DNA from: Sporolactobacillus spathodeae
GTDB lineage: Bacteria > Bacillota > Bacilli > Bacillales > Sporolactobacillaceae
Direction of reading: 5' to 3'
DNA: 53,315 nt
NCBI RefSeq assembly: GCF_016908935.1
Contig: NZ_JAFBEV010000021.1
Location: 1 to 53,315, forward strand
A program made the position numbers and the translations under genes. Below the pieces are notes generated by a model. The model searched no databases. It saw only the letters and a list, made by a program, of their open reading frames with translations, and had not been told where the DNA came from. Positions 34,258 to 42,927 of this stretch are shown here, one piece after another. Each line of letters begins with the position of its first letter. Position 1 is the stretch's first letter.

Positions 34258-35463
34258 CTATCGAACCATCATCGACACATTGCCTGAAGTGATAATGATC
34301 GTCAGTGCGAGGAAAAACATCAATGAAACAATTGCCAATGCTGAAAACAAATAGAACATACACTTAGCCATAATACCGAGACAATCGATTACTGGCCCGC
34401 CGCCCAGCGGTTGGAGAATGGCCGAAGCGACATTATAGATAAAGGCAAGGGAGAGTACTTTTAGAAGCGGAAATGTGGTAATGCAGAATAAAATAATCAA
34501 TCCGGCAATACCGACAGTGTTTTTCAGCAGTACAGAAGCGCCAAGCACTGTATCCGCTGCTTCCGTAAACATACGCCCGACTACCGGAAGAAAGTTTGCT
34601 GTAAAGAATTTAGCCGATTTGACAAGAAGTCCGTCTGATAAAGATACAGCCACACCTTGGACAGACATGACGCCGAGAAAGACAGCAAAGAAAGCCGCCA
34701 TTGTGAACAAGGCAACCGTCTGCATCAATTTGCTGAGTCTCGTGAGCTTATAATTTTCCGACAGCGTGCTGACAATCGCGAGCAGAGCTGAGAGAAATAG
34801 CAACGGCATGATAAACAGCGACACAAGCCAACCGGACATATTGACCAAAAAAATAATCATCGGGTGGAAAAAGGCAACGGACGTCACTCCCCCGGCCGCT
34901 GCAGTCAAGCCAAAAATAAGCGGAAGCAAAGCGAGCATAAAATGTCCCATTTGATCGACAGTATCCTTTGTAAAATCAATAGCGACATTAAAGCTGTTTA
35001 GAAGCAGGATGAGGAGTGCAAGCATCACAACAAATTCAGCAACCTTTGCGACTGCTTTTTGTTCAAAAGCCGATTGGATCGCCTGGAGCACTGTAGCAAA
35101 TACCGAAAGCAGGATCAGCGTTCCAAGCAGCTTACTGCTGACGATCAGCTCATTTAAAAAGTAATGTAACATTCCTTGCAAGGTCTTTTGAAAGAAGCCT
35201 TGCTTGTTTGATTGAACAAAGCTTTTGAAACTCGGGTCGCTGTTGGGAATAAAGCCGTTATAATCATTGACGAGCTTATCCCAATACTTGTCAATTTGAC
35301 TCGTATCGAGCTGTTGTAGCTGCTCTTTGGAGGTACTTTGTGGATTGTTGTTACTTGCTGAAGTTTCTGCAAATGCTGGGCGCTGGTCAAAAAGAATCAC
35401 AAAACAAAAAATAATCAGCGCAAGCAGCAACATTTTTTTATATTGACCCTTTGTATGACGCAT
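34258..35463 (-). CDS. spoIIIAE: Stage III sporulation protein AE
   Basis: The 401-residue protein has a signal sequence (about 10-30) and six to eight membrane segments, resembling transporter permeases. The conserved region PVVGRMFTEAADTVLGASVLL-type text (in parts PVVGRMFTEAADTV) is visible. It forms the membrane core of the SpoIIIA complex. Its ATG lies next to the spoIIIAD stop (35464), so translation is coupled. Confidence 0.95.
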   Translation of the reverse strand: MRHTKGQYKKMLLLALIIFCFVILFDQRPAFAETSASNNNPQSTSKEQLQQLDTSQIDKYWDKLVNDYNGFIPNSDPSFKSFVQSNKQGFFQKTLQGMLHYFLNELIVSSKLLGTLILLSVFATVLQAIQSAFEQKAVAKVAEFVVMLALLILLLNSFNVAIDFTKDTVDQMGHFMLALLPLIFGLTAAAGGVTSVAFFHPMIIFLVNMSGWLVSLFIMPLLFLSALLAIVSTLSENYKLTRLSKLMQTVALFTMAAFFAVFLGVMSVQGVAVSLSDGLLVKSAKFFTANFLPVVGRMFTEAADTVLGASVLLKNTVGIAGLIILFCITTFPLLKVLSLAFIYNVASAILQPLGGGPVIDCLGIMAKCMFYLFSALAIVSLMFFLALTIIITSGNVSMMVR

Positions 35464-35865
35464 TTAGCCCCCTCCCATTTGCGGCATCAATTGCAACACG
35501 GTTTCAACAATCGCCGTCAAGATCGGTATCGCCATGACAAGAATAATCACTTTCCCCGCCATTTCAATTTTTCCAGCAAGATTCGCTTGTCCACCATCTT
35601 TGGCTATTTGGGCGCCAAATTCCGCGATATAAGCGATGCCTATAATCTTCAAAACGGTTGCCACATAGATAGTGTTCAAATGCGCAGTGACTGCAATTTG
35701 GCGCAGCATGTCCATCACCAGTTTAATTTGGTCGACAAGCGTGATGAAAATCAGTGTGCCGACGACTAAAGTCAGAAGTGAAGCAAATACAGGACTCTTT
35801 TCTTTTAATAAAAGCGCCAGGAAGGTGGCGGCAAGACCAATCCCAACGATTTGTATAATGTCCAT
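35464..35865 (-). CDS. spoIIIAD: Stage III sporulation protein AD
   Basis: The 133-residue membrane protein has four hydrophobic segments and the family text KIIGIAYIAEFGAQIAKDGG and AGKIEMAGKVIIL. It normally follows spoIIIAC within a few bases. Here 685 bp separate them, including an opposite-strand gene and a repeat, so spoIIIAD is first in a second transcript with its own likely sigma-E promoter. Confidence 0.95.
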   Translation of the reverse strand: MDIIQIVGIGLAATFLALLLKEKSPVFASLLTLVVGTLIFITLVDQIKLVMDMLRQIAVTAHLNTIYVATVLKIIGIAYIAEFGAQIAKDGGQANLAGKIEMAGKVIILVMAIPILTAIVETVLQLMPQMGGG

Positions 35866-35920
35866 AGCGCTCGTCCCTTTTCCTCCGAATGCTTCCGCGG
35901 GTGCTAGTCCTTTTTAAATC

Positions 35921-35948
35921 AACTTATGCAGGTCGATTGCCCGATATG
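35921..35948 (-). promoter_or_regulatory. Candidate sigma-E promoter for spoIIIAD-AH
   Basis: On the minus strand GCATATC (-35 core 35943-35948) and CATAAGTT (35921-35928) are 14 bp apart, close to the sigma-E pattern ATATT-N14-CATACAAT. It lies 56 bp upstream of spoIIIAD and would explain how the distal half of the split locus is expressed in the mother cell. Confidence 0.5.
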
Positions 35949-36057
35949 CTGACCAGCCCGGACGTCACGAACGAAAGCAACGTTGGCGCGTCAAGTTTAT
36001 GCTAGAATGAATGAGGAAATAGGCGCATCTCACCCAAGAAGTTATGGAGGCTTTACA

Positions 36058-36420
36058 TTGAATCGAAAAACAGAATTTATATTGATTGTCATTCCCGCTG
36101 TGTGGCAGACGCTTATTCTCGCTCTGCTAGCTATCGTCCCGGTCCTGACTCGTCATTATTACAGCTTCACTTATCAGCCAACGCTATGGCTTGTCATGAT
36201 TCATCTCTTTACTGCACTGTTTCTTTGGATTGCTGCCTTTGAAGTGAAAAGAGACAAGAGAGTCTGGGGATTATTCGTTCTGGCTGTCGGCGTCCTTTTA
36301 TCCGTCTATGATTATTTCAATTTTGTGGTAAACATTTTGCTTGTGATTGCTGGCGTGATGGTTCTGTTCCATCATGCAAAGCCACAAATCAACTCTGAAA
36401 GGGGAAAATCGGGTGAATAA
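36058..36420 (+). CDS. Small membrane protein, DUF4064-like, inside the spoIIIA locus
   Basis: The 120-residue protein has four hydrophobic segments and an N-terminus (NRKTEFILIVIPAVW) like DUF4064/YrzE-type membrane proteins of unknown function. It starts with TTG (36058-36060) behind GGAGG at 7-bp spacing. It lies on the strand opposite to all spoIIIA genes and separates spoIIIAC from spoIIIAD, which are adjacent in other spore formers. A repeat element follows it. It is likely a later insertion. Membership in DUF4064 is a pattern impression. Confidence 0.7.
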   Translation: MNRKTEFILIVIPAVWQTLILALLAIVPVLTRHYYSFTYQPTLWLVMIHLFTALFLWIAAFEVKRDKRVWGLFVLAVGVLLSVYDYFNFVVNILLVIAGVMVLFHHAKPQINSERGKSGE

Positions 36421-36470
36421 GCGATACCGTCTCCGAACAACAGAAACATCGTGCTCGCTAGCAGGCGGTA

Positions 36471-36556
36471 TTTGAGGAGACGCGTGGTGCCTCGGCAAGC
36501 GAGCAGTCGCGCGCATGGTCAAAAATGAGTTGGACTAAGCTTTTCTCGCATCAGAA
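36471..36556 (-). repeat. Dispersed hairpin repeat, copy 7
   Basis: GAGGAGACGCGTGGTGCC, CAAGCGAGCAGTCG and CTAAGCTTTTCTCGCATCAG match the copy at 41583-41650 in the same orientation. Both are inverted relative to copy 4 (its AGCGAGCAGCCGACGCGC on the minus strand). It lies between the inserted membrane-protein gene and spoIIIAC. Confidence 0.65.
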
Positions 36557-36754
36557 AAAAAGGAAAACATTTTTAATTTTCTGAAATAAATCATCAATTA
36601 ATGTTGCCGCCATCGCCAAAATAACAACAAAGCCGATCAGCGTCACCCATTGTGCCCAATCCTCTTTTCCCATTTGTTTCAACACCGTCTGAATCATCGC
36701 GACAATAATCCCGATTCCAGCAATTTGAAAAATAGTATTAACATCAAGTGACAT
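36551..36754 (-). CDS. spoIIIAC: Stage III sporulation protein AC
   Basis: The 67-residue protein has two membrane segments and the family text IFQIAGIGIIVAMIQTVLKQ and GKEDWAQWVTLIGFVV. It is related to SpoIIIAD. ATG at 36752-36754 follows GAGGAG at 6 bp; the open frame upstream of it has no support. It is now the last gene of the spoIIIAA-AB-AC transcript. Confidence 0.95.
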   Translation of the reverse strand: MSLDVNTIFQIAGIGIIVAMIQTVLKQMGKEDWAQWVTLIGFVVILAMAATLIDDLFQKIKNVFLFF

Positions 36755-36805
36755 GGTTTTCTCCTCTCTCCACGCATTTCCTAGCAAATCCAAATTACCA
36801 ATCCT

Positions 36806-37321
36806 TTAGATCAGCAGCAGAACCACCAAGAGACCTGCCAGAAAACCAAGACTTCGCATCATTTTTTCATGTGTTGCTTGATCCCGGCGGGCCTCATTCT
36901 CTTCAGCTTCGAGCTGCGCGAGCGCAAGTTGAATATGCTTCTTTTGATTCGCCACATCCCCCGTACCGAGGGTTGTTCCAAATTGAAGAACGACTTCACG
37001 TTCGGCAGTCTTCATCGCGGTTTGCGGCCAATAGTGAAGCACAGCTTGACGCCAAGCATCTTGCAGTGGATAGCCTTCTTTAAACAACGCATCCTGCAAA
37101 TATTGAAAAAAGCAGGATATCGGCTGCGGTAATTGCTTCTCCAGATGAACCGCTAACTCGCCAACGGGTATTCGTCCATAGATAATTTCCGCTTCCATAG
37201 ATTGAAGCGCTGAACGCCACTGGCGAATTTGCCGCGGCCTTTGATTATATCGTGAGGCCAGAACAAAACCGATCAGCGTTGATGCGGCAATAATACACAA
37301 AGCGCCGAGAAACTCTATCAT
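36806..37321 (-). CDS. spoIIIAB: Stage III sporulation protein AB
   Basis: The 171-residue protein has an N-terminal membrane segment, a helical domain similar to GspF-type platform proteins (RQWRSALQSMEAEIIYGRIP) and a C-terminal hydrophobic tail (SLGFLAGLLVVLLLI). It belongs to the SpoIIIA channel and may recruit the SpoIIIAA ATPase. It begins 4 bp after the spoIIIAA stop. Confidence 0.94.
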   Translation of the reverse strand: MIEFLGALCIIAASTLIGFVLASRYNQRPRQIRQWRSALQSMEAEIIYGRIPVGELAVHLEKQLPQPISCFFQYLQDALFKEGYPLQDAWRQAVLHYWPQTAMKTAEREVVLQFGTTLGTGDVANQKKHIQLALAQLEAEENEARRDQATHEKMMRSLGFLAGLLVVLLLI

Positions 37322-37325
37322 GCGA

Positions 37326-38267
37326 TCAGCCCTCTCCAGAAAAAAGTATCCGTCCCGACTGGTTCAATACACGAATGTGAGCAGCCCCACCAAAACGATT
37401 TCGCGACACAATAATAAATCGTTGGAAAAAGGCCGACTCAAACAACGGAGTAAGTGCAGGGCGCCGTCTTACTTGATCGAGTTGATAGCCATGAGCGGTC
37501 GCCATCACAGATACGCCAGCGTTTAACGCCTCAAGTAATGCTTCAGTATCCTCTTTCCGACCAATCTCATCGACAATCAGCACTTCGGGACTCATCGAAC
37601 GAATCATCATCATCATCCCCTCTGCCTTCGGACAGGCATCTAGCACATCAGTTCGTGGACCGACTCGATTCTGAGGAACGCCGGAAACACATCCTGCGAT
37701 TTCAGAACGTTCATCAACGATCCCCGTCTTTCGTCCGCCTATCTTGCGCGCGGCAATCCCTTCACTGATTTGACGCGCAAGATCGCGCAGCATGGTTGTT
37801 TTCCCAGTGAGTGGTGCGCCAATAATTAATGTGCTTAGCCAGCGGCCCTCGTAATAGAGCTGAGGCACAATTGAATTGGCAGCCCCGATAATTTGTTTCG
37901 CCAGCCGGATGTTGAAAAAGGTTACGTCACGCAGCCGGAGTACACGTCCATTTTCTGTAAGGACATGCCCGGCAAGACCAATTCGATGGCCGCCGCGAAC
38001 CGTGATGTAGCCTCTTCTCAGCTCTTCTTCTAGTGTATAGAGTGAATAATGGCTGATCTTCTGCAGCATTTCCTGGGCTTCTTGGCTCGTGAACGCCGCA
38101 ACAACTTGCTCGGTTTGATTATAGACACCTTGCGACGTAATCAACTCGGGCGGATAGCCCGTCCGGCAGCGGATTTCTTCTATATCTTGCCGAACGCCTT
38201 CTGGCAGGGTACGGATGGTTTGACTGAGTCTTGCCGGCAGAAACGAAAGAATTTGATTGATTATCAC
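37326..38267 (-). CDS. spoIIIAA: Stage III sporulation protein AA (ATPase)
   Basis: The 313-residue AAA/secretion-type ATPase powers or builds the SpoIIIA-SpoIIQ channel. It has Walker A (GAPLTGKTTMLRD) and Walker B-like VLIVDEIGRKED, plus the typical RGGHRIGLAGH. Of two close GTG codons the second (38265-38267) is favoured because AGGTG lies 6 bp ahead; the first would add three residues. A weak sigma-E-like -10 (GATACAAA at 38280-38287, minus strand) lies just upstream. Confidence 0.96.
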   Translation of the reverse strand: MIINQILSFLPARLSQTIRTLPEGVRQDIEEIRCRTGYPPELITSQGVYNQTEQVVAAFTSQEAQEMLQKISHYSLYTLEEELRRGYITVRGGHRIGLAGHVLTENGRVLRLRDVTFFNIRLAKQIIGAANSIVPQLYYEGRWLSTLIIGAPLTGKTTMLRDLARQISEGIAARKIGGRKTGIVDERSEIAGCVSGVPQNRVGPRTDVLDACPKAEGMMMMIRSMSPEVLIVDEIGRKEDTEALLEALNAGVSVMATAHGYQLDQVRRRPALTPLFESAFFQRFIIVSRNRFGGAAHIRVLNQSGRILFSGEG

Positions 38268-38419
38268 GTGAATCACCTGTTTGTATCAGATTGATTCTTT
38301 CAAAGATAGACCCAGCGCGATCTGAAGTCCTGTGACAAGGTGCATTCTCTAACACAATATATGCCCGCTTCCCCGCAATATGAACAAGCTGTCAGAGATC
38401 CGCATACTTTGTTTTCTTT

Positions 38420-38472
38420 AAAAAAAAAAAGAGGATGGCTCAAAGCTAAAAAATCAGCTTCGAGTCATCCTC
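38420..38472 (-). terminator. Terminator of efp
   Basis: On the minus strand GAGGATGACTC pairs with GAGCCATCCTC around an inner AAGCTGA/TTAGCTT stem, followed by a run of ten T. Confidence 0.92.
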
Positions 38473-38501
38473 TTGTCGGTACAATAAAATTAAGAAGATA
38501 A

Positions 38502-39059
38502 TTAAGCGCGTGAAACGTACAATCCGGAACGCGTATCAATCACCAGTTTGTCACCTTCATTAACGAAAAACGGAACGCTGACAACATAACCGGTTTCCAA
38601 CTTCGCCGGTTTGGATCCGCCCGAGGCCGTATCGCCTTTAATTCCAGGTTCTGTTTCTGCAACTTCGAGAATAACTGTGTTTGGCAGAACAACACCAAGC
38701 GTCTCACCTTGGTAGGACTGAATATTAACTTCCATATTTTCTTTCAAAAAGTTCAATTGTTGTGTAATCTGGCTGGCATCGAGATCCATCTGTTCAAAGG
38801 ATTCCATATCCATAAATGTGTACGCATTGCCGCTTGCGTATAAATACTGCATTTTGCGGTTATCGATACGGGCTGGATTCACCTTTTCACCGCCGCGGAA
38901 CGTTTTTTCCTGTATGGCACCCGTACGCAAATTGCGTAATTTCGAACGAACAAAAGCGGCGCCTTTTCCTGGCTTAACGTGCTGGAATTCAATGACAGAG
39001 AGAATGTCTCCGTCTACTTCGATAGTCAATCCCGTTTTAAAATCATTTACAGAAATCAT
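38502..39059 (-). CDS. efp: Translation elongation factor P
   Basis: The 185-residue, three-domain (KOW, OB, OB) tRNA mimic relieves ribosome stalling at proline runs. The tip residue is Lys32 in [11 protein letters not shown], the site modified to 5-aminopentanol-lysine in B. subtilis. The C-terminal [20 protein letters not shown] is standard. The gene is flanked by terminators and stands alone; the aroQ and aminopeptidase genes that precede efp in B. subtilis are missing here. Confidence 0.97.
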   Translation of the reverse strand: MISVNDFKTGLTIEVDGDILSVIEFQHVKPGKGAAFVRSKLRNLRTGAIQEKTFRGGEKVNPARIDNRKMQYLYASGNAYTFMDMESFEQMDLDASQITQQLNFLKENMEVNIQSYQGETLGVVLPNTVILEVAETEPGIKGDTASGGSKPAKLETGYVVSVPFFVNEGDKLVIDTRSGLYVSRA

Positions 39060-39277
39060 TATTTTCCTCCTTTATGTAAGCCGTCATCCGAACCGCGCGG
39101 TAGTTTGTCCGTATTGGGGGCAAGAAAACCGCGCATCAAAACGATCACTTGCGGCCTTACCTGGTTAGCGTATCCTTTTCGAGGAGATCCGCAGGCAATA
39201 TGGCAAATGATGAGTTCTATCGATGATCAGGATGATTCATGCAGACAAAAACCAACTTTACACATTTTACCACAGTC

Positions 39278-39811
39278 TCATTCGTTTGAATAGCTTCCAG
39301 AGCTTTGTTTTCCCTCTTCAAGTTCAAAAGAAATGGAATAGCCGATAAACAGTCCATAAAGCAGGAATAAACAAAATGTAGTTGATGCTGTGTTCCAGCC
39401 AAGACGTGTAAGATAGGGCAGACCGGGAATAAGCGGTTGTAAGGCATAGAATACCAATCCCCAGAGTACAAACCCGAAAATAAGGCTTATCCAGAAATTC
39501 TTAAATCTTCCAAGTGTGAATTGATAAAGCAAAGCAATGGGCAATGATAAAATGGTTAGTCCGACGATCGCGAGAAATTGTCCGCCGACACCCGTTTTCC
39601 ATGAGGGCAACGGAATCGGTGCAAGCAGTAATTCTGGACCGTATTTAGTAAAGTTGATTAGCTGACAAACCATCCCAATTAAGCTCCAGAAGAGTCCCCC
39701 GAATAAACCAATCACTGCCGTTCGCCCAAACGACTTGACCTGCTTTTTTCTTTCTGTGCCCCTTGTATCTGCTGATTTCTTCTTTTTTTTGATGATTAAT
39801 TTTCTTGCCAT
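39278..39811 (-). CDS. yqhR: YqhR-family membrane protein
   Basis: The 177-residue protein has a very basic N-terminus (KLIIKKKKKS) and four membrane segments, with the family text GLFGGLFWSLIGMV and LGWNTASTTFCLFLLYGLFI. Function is unknown. ATG at 39809-39811 follows GTGAGGG; the open frame extends 42 codons upstream without support. It is divergent from yqhQ, as in B. subtilis. Confidence 0.85.
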   Translation of the reverse strand: MARKLIIKKKKKSADTRGTERKKQVKSFGRTAVIGLFGGLFWSLIGMVCQLINFTKYGPELLLAPIPLPSWKTGVGGQFLAIVGLTILSLPIALLYQFTLGRFKNFWISLIFGFVLWGLVFYALQPLIPGLPYLTRLGWNTASTTFCLFLLYGLFIGYSISFELEEGKQSSGSYSNE

Positions 39812-40069
39812 AAATACCCTCACTTCTCCGGCTACCTGTTTACTGCTTATTATGCCCAATCTCTCGGTTAAAATTTCCATACAGAATCGGAAAAGCTGGC
39901 ACGCAGATAAAAGGAAAAATGAAGAAGAAATGATCATGTCTCTAGAGGTTTTGTTTCCATTCAGGTAGAATAGATATTAGGAGAGAATTTTTTCCTGACT
40001 CATTCCTATGGATCAATCATTAGAGATAATTACGAAATAATTTTTCATGAAACGGGTTGACTAAAGACA

Positions 40070-41032
40070 ATGACGAAACAACTTCCGATATACGGTGGCC
40101 AGGCAGTTATTGAAGGCGTCATGATGGGCGGACAATTTGTGACAGTGACCGCTGTCCGCAGAAACGATCAATCAGTAACCTATTACGAGTGCCTGAAAAA
40201 CACGAATGCTTCTTTAAAACTTCTAAAAAAGATTCCATTGTTACGTGGCATTATTGCCATTTTAGAAGCAAGTGCGCTTGGTAGCAAACATCTACAATAT
40301 GCATCTGATGTGTACGAGGAGAATCCGGAAACAGATCAGGAGCGGGAAAAACAGAGGAATGAAACAAACAGTTCTGGTCGCATCAAATCAATTCTCGGGC
40401 TGACGACTGTCGGGATTCTTTCTTTCCTATTTGCAAAATTTATTTTTGATCTTGTGCCTGCGCTCGCAGCAAGTACCCTCGAACCGTTCATTGCCAATCA
40501 TTTTGGCCAAATTCTAATTGAGGGTCTAATTAAAGTTTTCTTACTGATCGGCTATATTCTGCTGATTTCCCAGACACCGCTTATAAAAAGATTGTTTCAA
40601 TATCACGGTGCAGAGCATAAAGTAATTAATACATTCGAAAGCGGAACACCCTTGACGGTAGAAAACGTCCGCAAACACAGCAGGCTGCATTACCGCTGTG
40701 GATCGAGTTTTATCGTTTTTACAGCTATTATCAGTGTTTTCCTTTATATGTTCTTTCCAACTGATCCACTCTGGCTGCGCCTCGTCAGCCGCTTGATCCT
40801 GATTCCGATTGATCTCGGTCTCGCTTATGAACTCCTACGATTTACGAATAAGGTTCGGTATATACCTTTTTTACGTTGGCTCGGTTATCCAGGCCTCTGG
40901 GTTCAATATCTGACAACAAAAGAACCGTCAGATGATCAAATTGAAATCGGCATTCGGTCGTTCGAACGGATGCGCATCCGTGATCAACAGTTAACAAACA
41001 ATGGGCAGGCGCTTGTCAATCACGTACTCTGA
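40070..41032 (+). CDS. yqhQ: YqhQ-family (DUF1385) membrane protein
   Basis: The 320-residue protein begins with the DUF1385 mark YGGQAVIEGVMMGG and has HGAEHKVINTFE (about residues 183-194) plus four to five membrane segments. Histidines and glutamate in that motif suggest metal binding, but the family role is not settled. It forms an operon with the downstream YqhP-like gene (21 bp apart). Confidence 0.9.
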   Translation: MTKQLPIYGGQAVIEGVMMGGQFVTVTAVRRNDQSVTYYECLKNTNASLKLLKKIPLLRGIIAILEASALGSKHLQYASDVYEENPETDQEREKQRNETNSSGRIKSILGLTTVGILSFLFAKFIFDLVPALAASTLEPFIANHFGQILIEGLIKVFLLIGYILLISQTPLIKRLFQYHGAEHKVINTFESGTPLTVENVRKHSRLHYRCGSSFIVFTAIISVFLYMFFPTDPLWLRLVSRLILIPIDLGLAYELLRFTNKVRYIPFLRWLGYPGLWVQYLTTKEPSDDQIEIGIRSFERMRIRDQQLTNNGQALVNHVL

Positions 41033-41053
41033 CCCTCATGGAGGTGAAAGTCA

Positions 41054-41446
41054 GTGAAACACATCGTTCACTCAATTATTTTTATTGCATTAATTTGCCT
41101 TGGTGTTTTTGGTTTGTTTTCATTATTCTTTGCGCACCCGATGGCGCTTTTCATACAGATAGCGATTGTCGGAATCATTGTCCTTATTGGCTTGTTCTTC
41201 TTCCAACGGCTTTTGGAAGGCCCAGACCACAGGCGCTATAAACATGCAGCGAAACAATCGAGGAAACATCATCGTTTCGCTGCCTACAAGCGACTACGTG
41301 GTATGCGCGCCTCACGCCTTAAAGTTATTTCGAATCGTAAGCCTAATCCCTTAAAGGTCTTTAACCACCAATCGTCCAAAGATCAGAATCATCTTACAGT
41401 GATTGAGGGCAAAAAAAACAAAAAAAAGAAGCGTGTTCTTTTTTAA
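41054..41446 (+). CDS. yqhP: SA1362/YqhP-family small membrane protein
   Basis: The 130-residue protein has two N-terminal membrane segments and a long basic C-terminus (histidine, arginine and lysine rich, ending KKNKKKKRVLF). The family is SA1362/YqhP of unknown function. The start is GTG behind GGAGGTG. The basic tail could bind RNA or acidic lipids; this is inference. Confidence 0.82.
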   Translation: MKHIVHSIIFIALICLGVFGLFSLFFAHPMALFIQIAIVGIIVLIGLFFFQRLLEGPDHRRYKHAAKQSRKHHRFAAYKRLRGMRASRLKVISNRKPNPLKVFNHQSSKDQNHLTVIEGKKNKKKKRVLF

Positions 41447-41495
41447 AAATCCGCGCCAACAAGCTGTTCTTGTATTGTTTTCTCCAAAATATTTC

Positions 41496-41523
41496 TAAAG
41501 ATTGGCTGAGGCCAGTCTTTTTC
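41496..41523 (+). terminator. Terminator of yqhQ-yqhP
   Basis: AAAGATTGGC-TGA-GGCCAGTCTTT is followed by a short T-run. The same bases resemble the TTGGC hairpin core of the dispersed repeat, so repeat and terminator may be one element. Confidence 0.75.
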
Positions 41524-41582
41524 TATGCATGAATGTATTAAATTTAACGAGACAAGTCAGCCCCCGCAGATTCCAGCTGTCT

Positions 41583-41650
41583 GAGGAGACGCGCGGCGCC
41601 CACGACAAGCGAGCAGCCGGGCTCGGCTTAGCCGAATTTTTCTGATGCGT
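41583..41650 (-). repeat. Dispersed hairpin repeat, copy 8
   Basis: GAGGAGACGCGCGGCGCC, CAAGCGAGCAGCCG and GGCTCGGCTTAGCCGAATTT, then CTGATGCGTATG, match the copy at 36471-36556 and the reverse complement of copy 4. It lies between converging yqhP and yqhO. Confidence 0.7.
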
Positions 41651-41709
41651 ATGCGCTTGATATTAGTGAATGGTCAGGATCATTGCATCTAACAAGAATT
41701 CATATGGAA

Positions 41710-42594
41710 TTAATAAGACCACTTCTTCAGAAAGACCTCGGTTTCGTCTTCACCAAGCGCATACAAACGATCGCGTTCACCGACTGAGATATTGAAGTCT
41801 TCGGTTGCGACATTAGCAACCGGAATGACAATAATATTTGAATCTTTTAGTTTTTTAATTGTTTTTTCATCGTAAGCCTCGCGCATCGCCGTAAATATTC
41901 CTCGAAATAATTCAACCGCATTCTGAATCGGGGCAGGCGATTGGTAAGCTAGGCTTTTCACTGTCTGAATGCCCAGGTAAGGACGCGGCGGATTTTGACC
42001 CCCTTGATCAAACAACCATAACGGGAAATTGCTTAGCAGCCCGCCGTCGACGATTAATGATTTTTCTCCACTCTCGGCAACAAGCGGTAGTGGCTCAAAG
42101 AAAAAAGGAAGTCCGGCACTCATTCTCACCGCACGAGCAACCGAAAATAGTGCCGGATCAATCCCGTAATCCGATAAATCGTCCGGGATCACAATCATTC
42201 GCCCGCGTGAGGCATCAGTGACGATGATCTTCAACGCGCCGGGTTCAAGATCCGAAAAAGTGTGCACATTCTTCGCAGCTAGAACATCGATCAGCCATTT
42301 TTCGAGACCGTCTCCTTTGTACAAACCCATCCGAAAATAAACACGCAACCATTTGAATAAAGGGAAAGAAACCGGTGACCGCGGATCAATCAAGTGACTT
42401 GTGTCCATCTGCTCCATCAACTTCTTCATTTCCGCCGCCTTATATCCGGCGGCAAGTAAAGCAGCAACAATCGCACCGGCACTCGTTCCAGCAGTTCGTT
42501 TGAATTGGAAACCATTTTGTTCAAGTTTGTTCAAAGCGCCGATAAACGCAAATCCCTTGACTCCACCGCCAGAAAAAACAATATCAATCCACAT
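41710..42594 (-). CDS. yqhO: Patatin-like phospholipase (YqhO)
   Basis: The 294-residue patatin-domain lipid hydrolase has the oxyanion motif SGGGVKGFA, the nucleophile Ser in AGTSAGAIV (about residue 40) and the catalytic aspartate in VDGGLLSNFP. All are intact. The substrate is likely a membrane phospholipid. Two ATGs lie in tandem; the second (42592-42594) is 7 bp from GAGGAGG and is favoured. It is a single gene, opposite to mntR's upstream region. Confidence 0.9.
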   Translation of the reverse strand: MWIDIVFSGGGVKGFAFIGALNKLEQNGFQFKRTAGTSAGAIVAALLAAGYKAAEMKKLMEQMDTSHLIDPRSPVSFPLFKWLRVYFRMGLYKGDGLEKWLIDVLAAKNVHTFSDLEPGALKIIVTDASRGRMIVIPDDLSDYGIDPALFSVARAVRMSAGLPFFFEPLPLVAESGEKSLIVDGGLLSNFPLWLFDQGGQNPPRPYLGIQTVKSLAYQSPAPIQNAVELFRGIFTAMREAYDEKTIKKLKDSNIIVIPVANVATEDFNISVGERDRLYALGEDETEVFLKKWSY

Positions 42595-42795
42595 CATGAT
42601 GCCTCCTCTTTACTGCCGCAAGCGGTCAATCATAAAGTCGGACAACTGTAACAAAGTATGGCAAACTGCCTACTAACTTTTACTACTATATTCCGTCATT
42701 GCCCATACTTGCCCCCGGAACTTTGAAAAACCTTTAAAGCTAACACCAGATTCATTGTTTCGAAAATTGCTCTGAACATGGTACTGGAATCGAAC

Positions 42796-42860
42796 GTTTC
42801 CCGCAAGGCCCCAGAGCCCCTCGCTCCATTTTTTGTGCAAAATCTTCTACATTCTTATCT
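42796..42860 (+). repeat. Dispersed hairpin repeat, copy 6 (right half)
   Basis: TTTCCCGCAAGGC, CCTCGCTCCATTTTTTGTGC and TACATTCTTATCT match the right half of copy 4 (8829-8891). The hairpin half is missing. It lies in the 330-base gap between yqhO and mntR. Confidence 0.7.
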
Positions 42861-42865
42861 TATAA

Positions 42866-42908
42866 AGAAAAAAGATGCCCCAAGTTGACTTTGGGGCATC
42901 CTCTTTTC
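42866..42908 (-). terminator. Terminator of mntR
   Basis: GATGCCCCAAAGT pairs with ACTTGGGGCATC on the minus strand, followed by TTTTTTC. It lies about 20 bp past the mntR stop. Confidence 0.93.
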
Positions 42909-42927
42909 GTCTATTTAATTCAATTCA

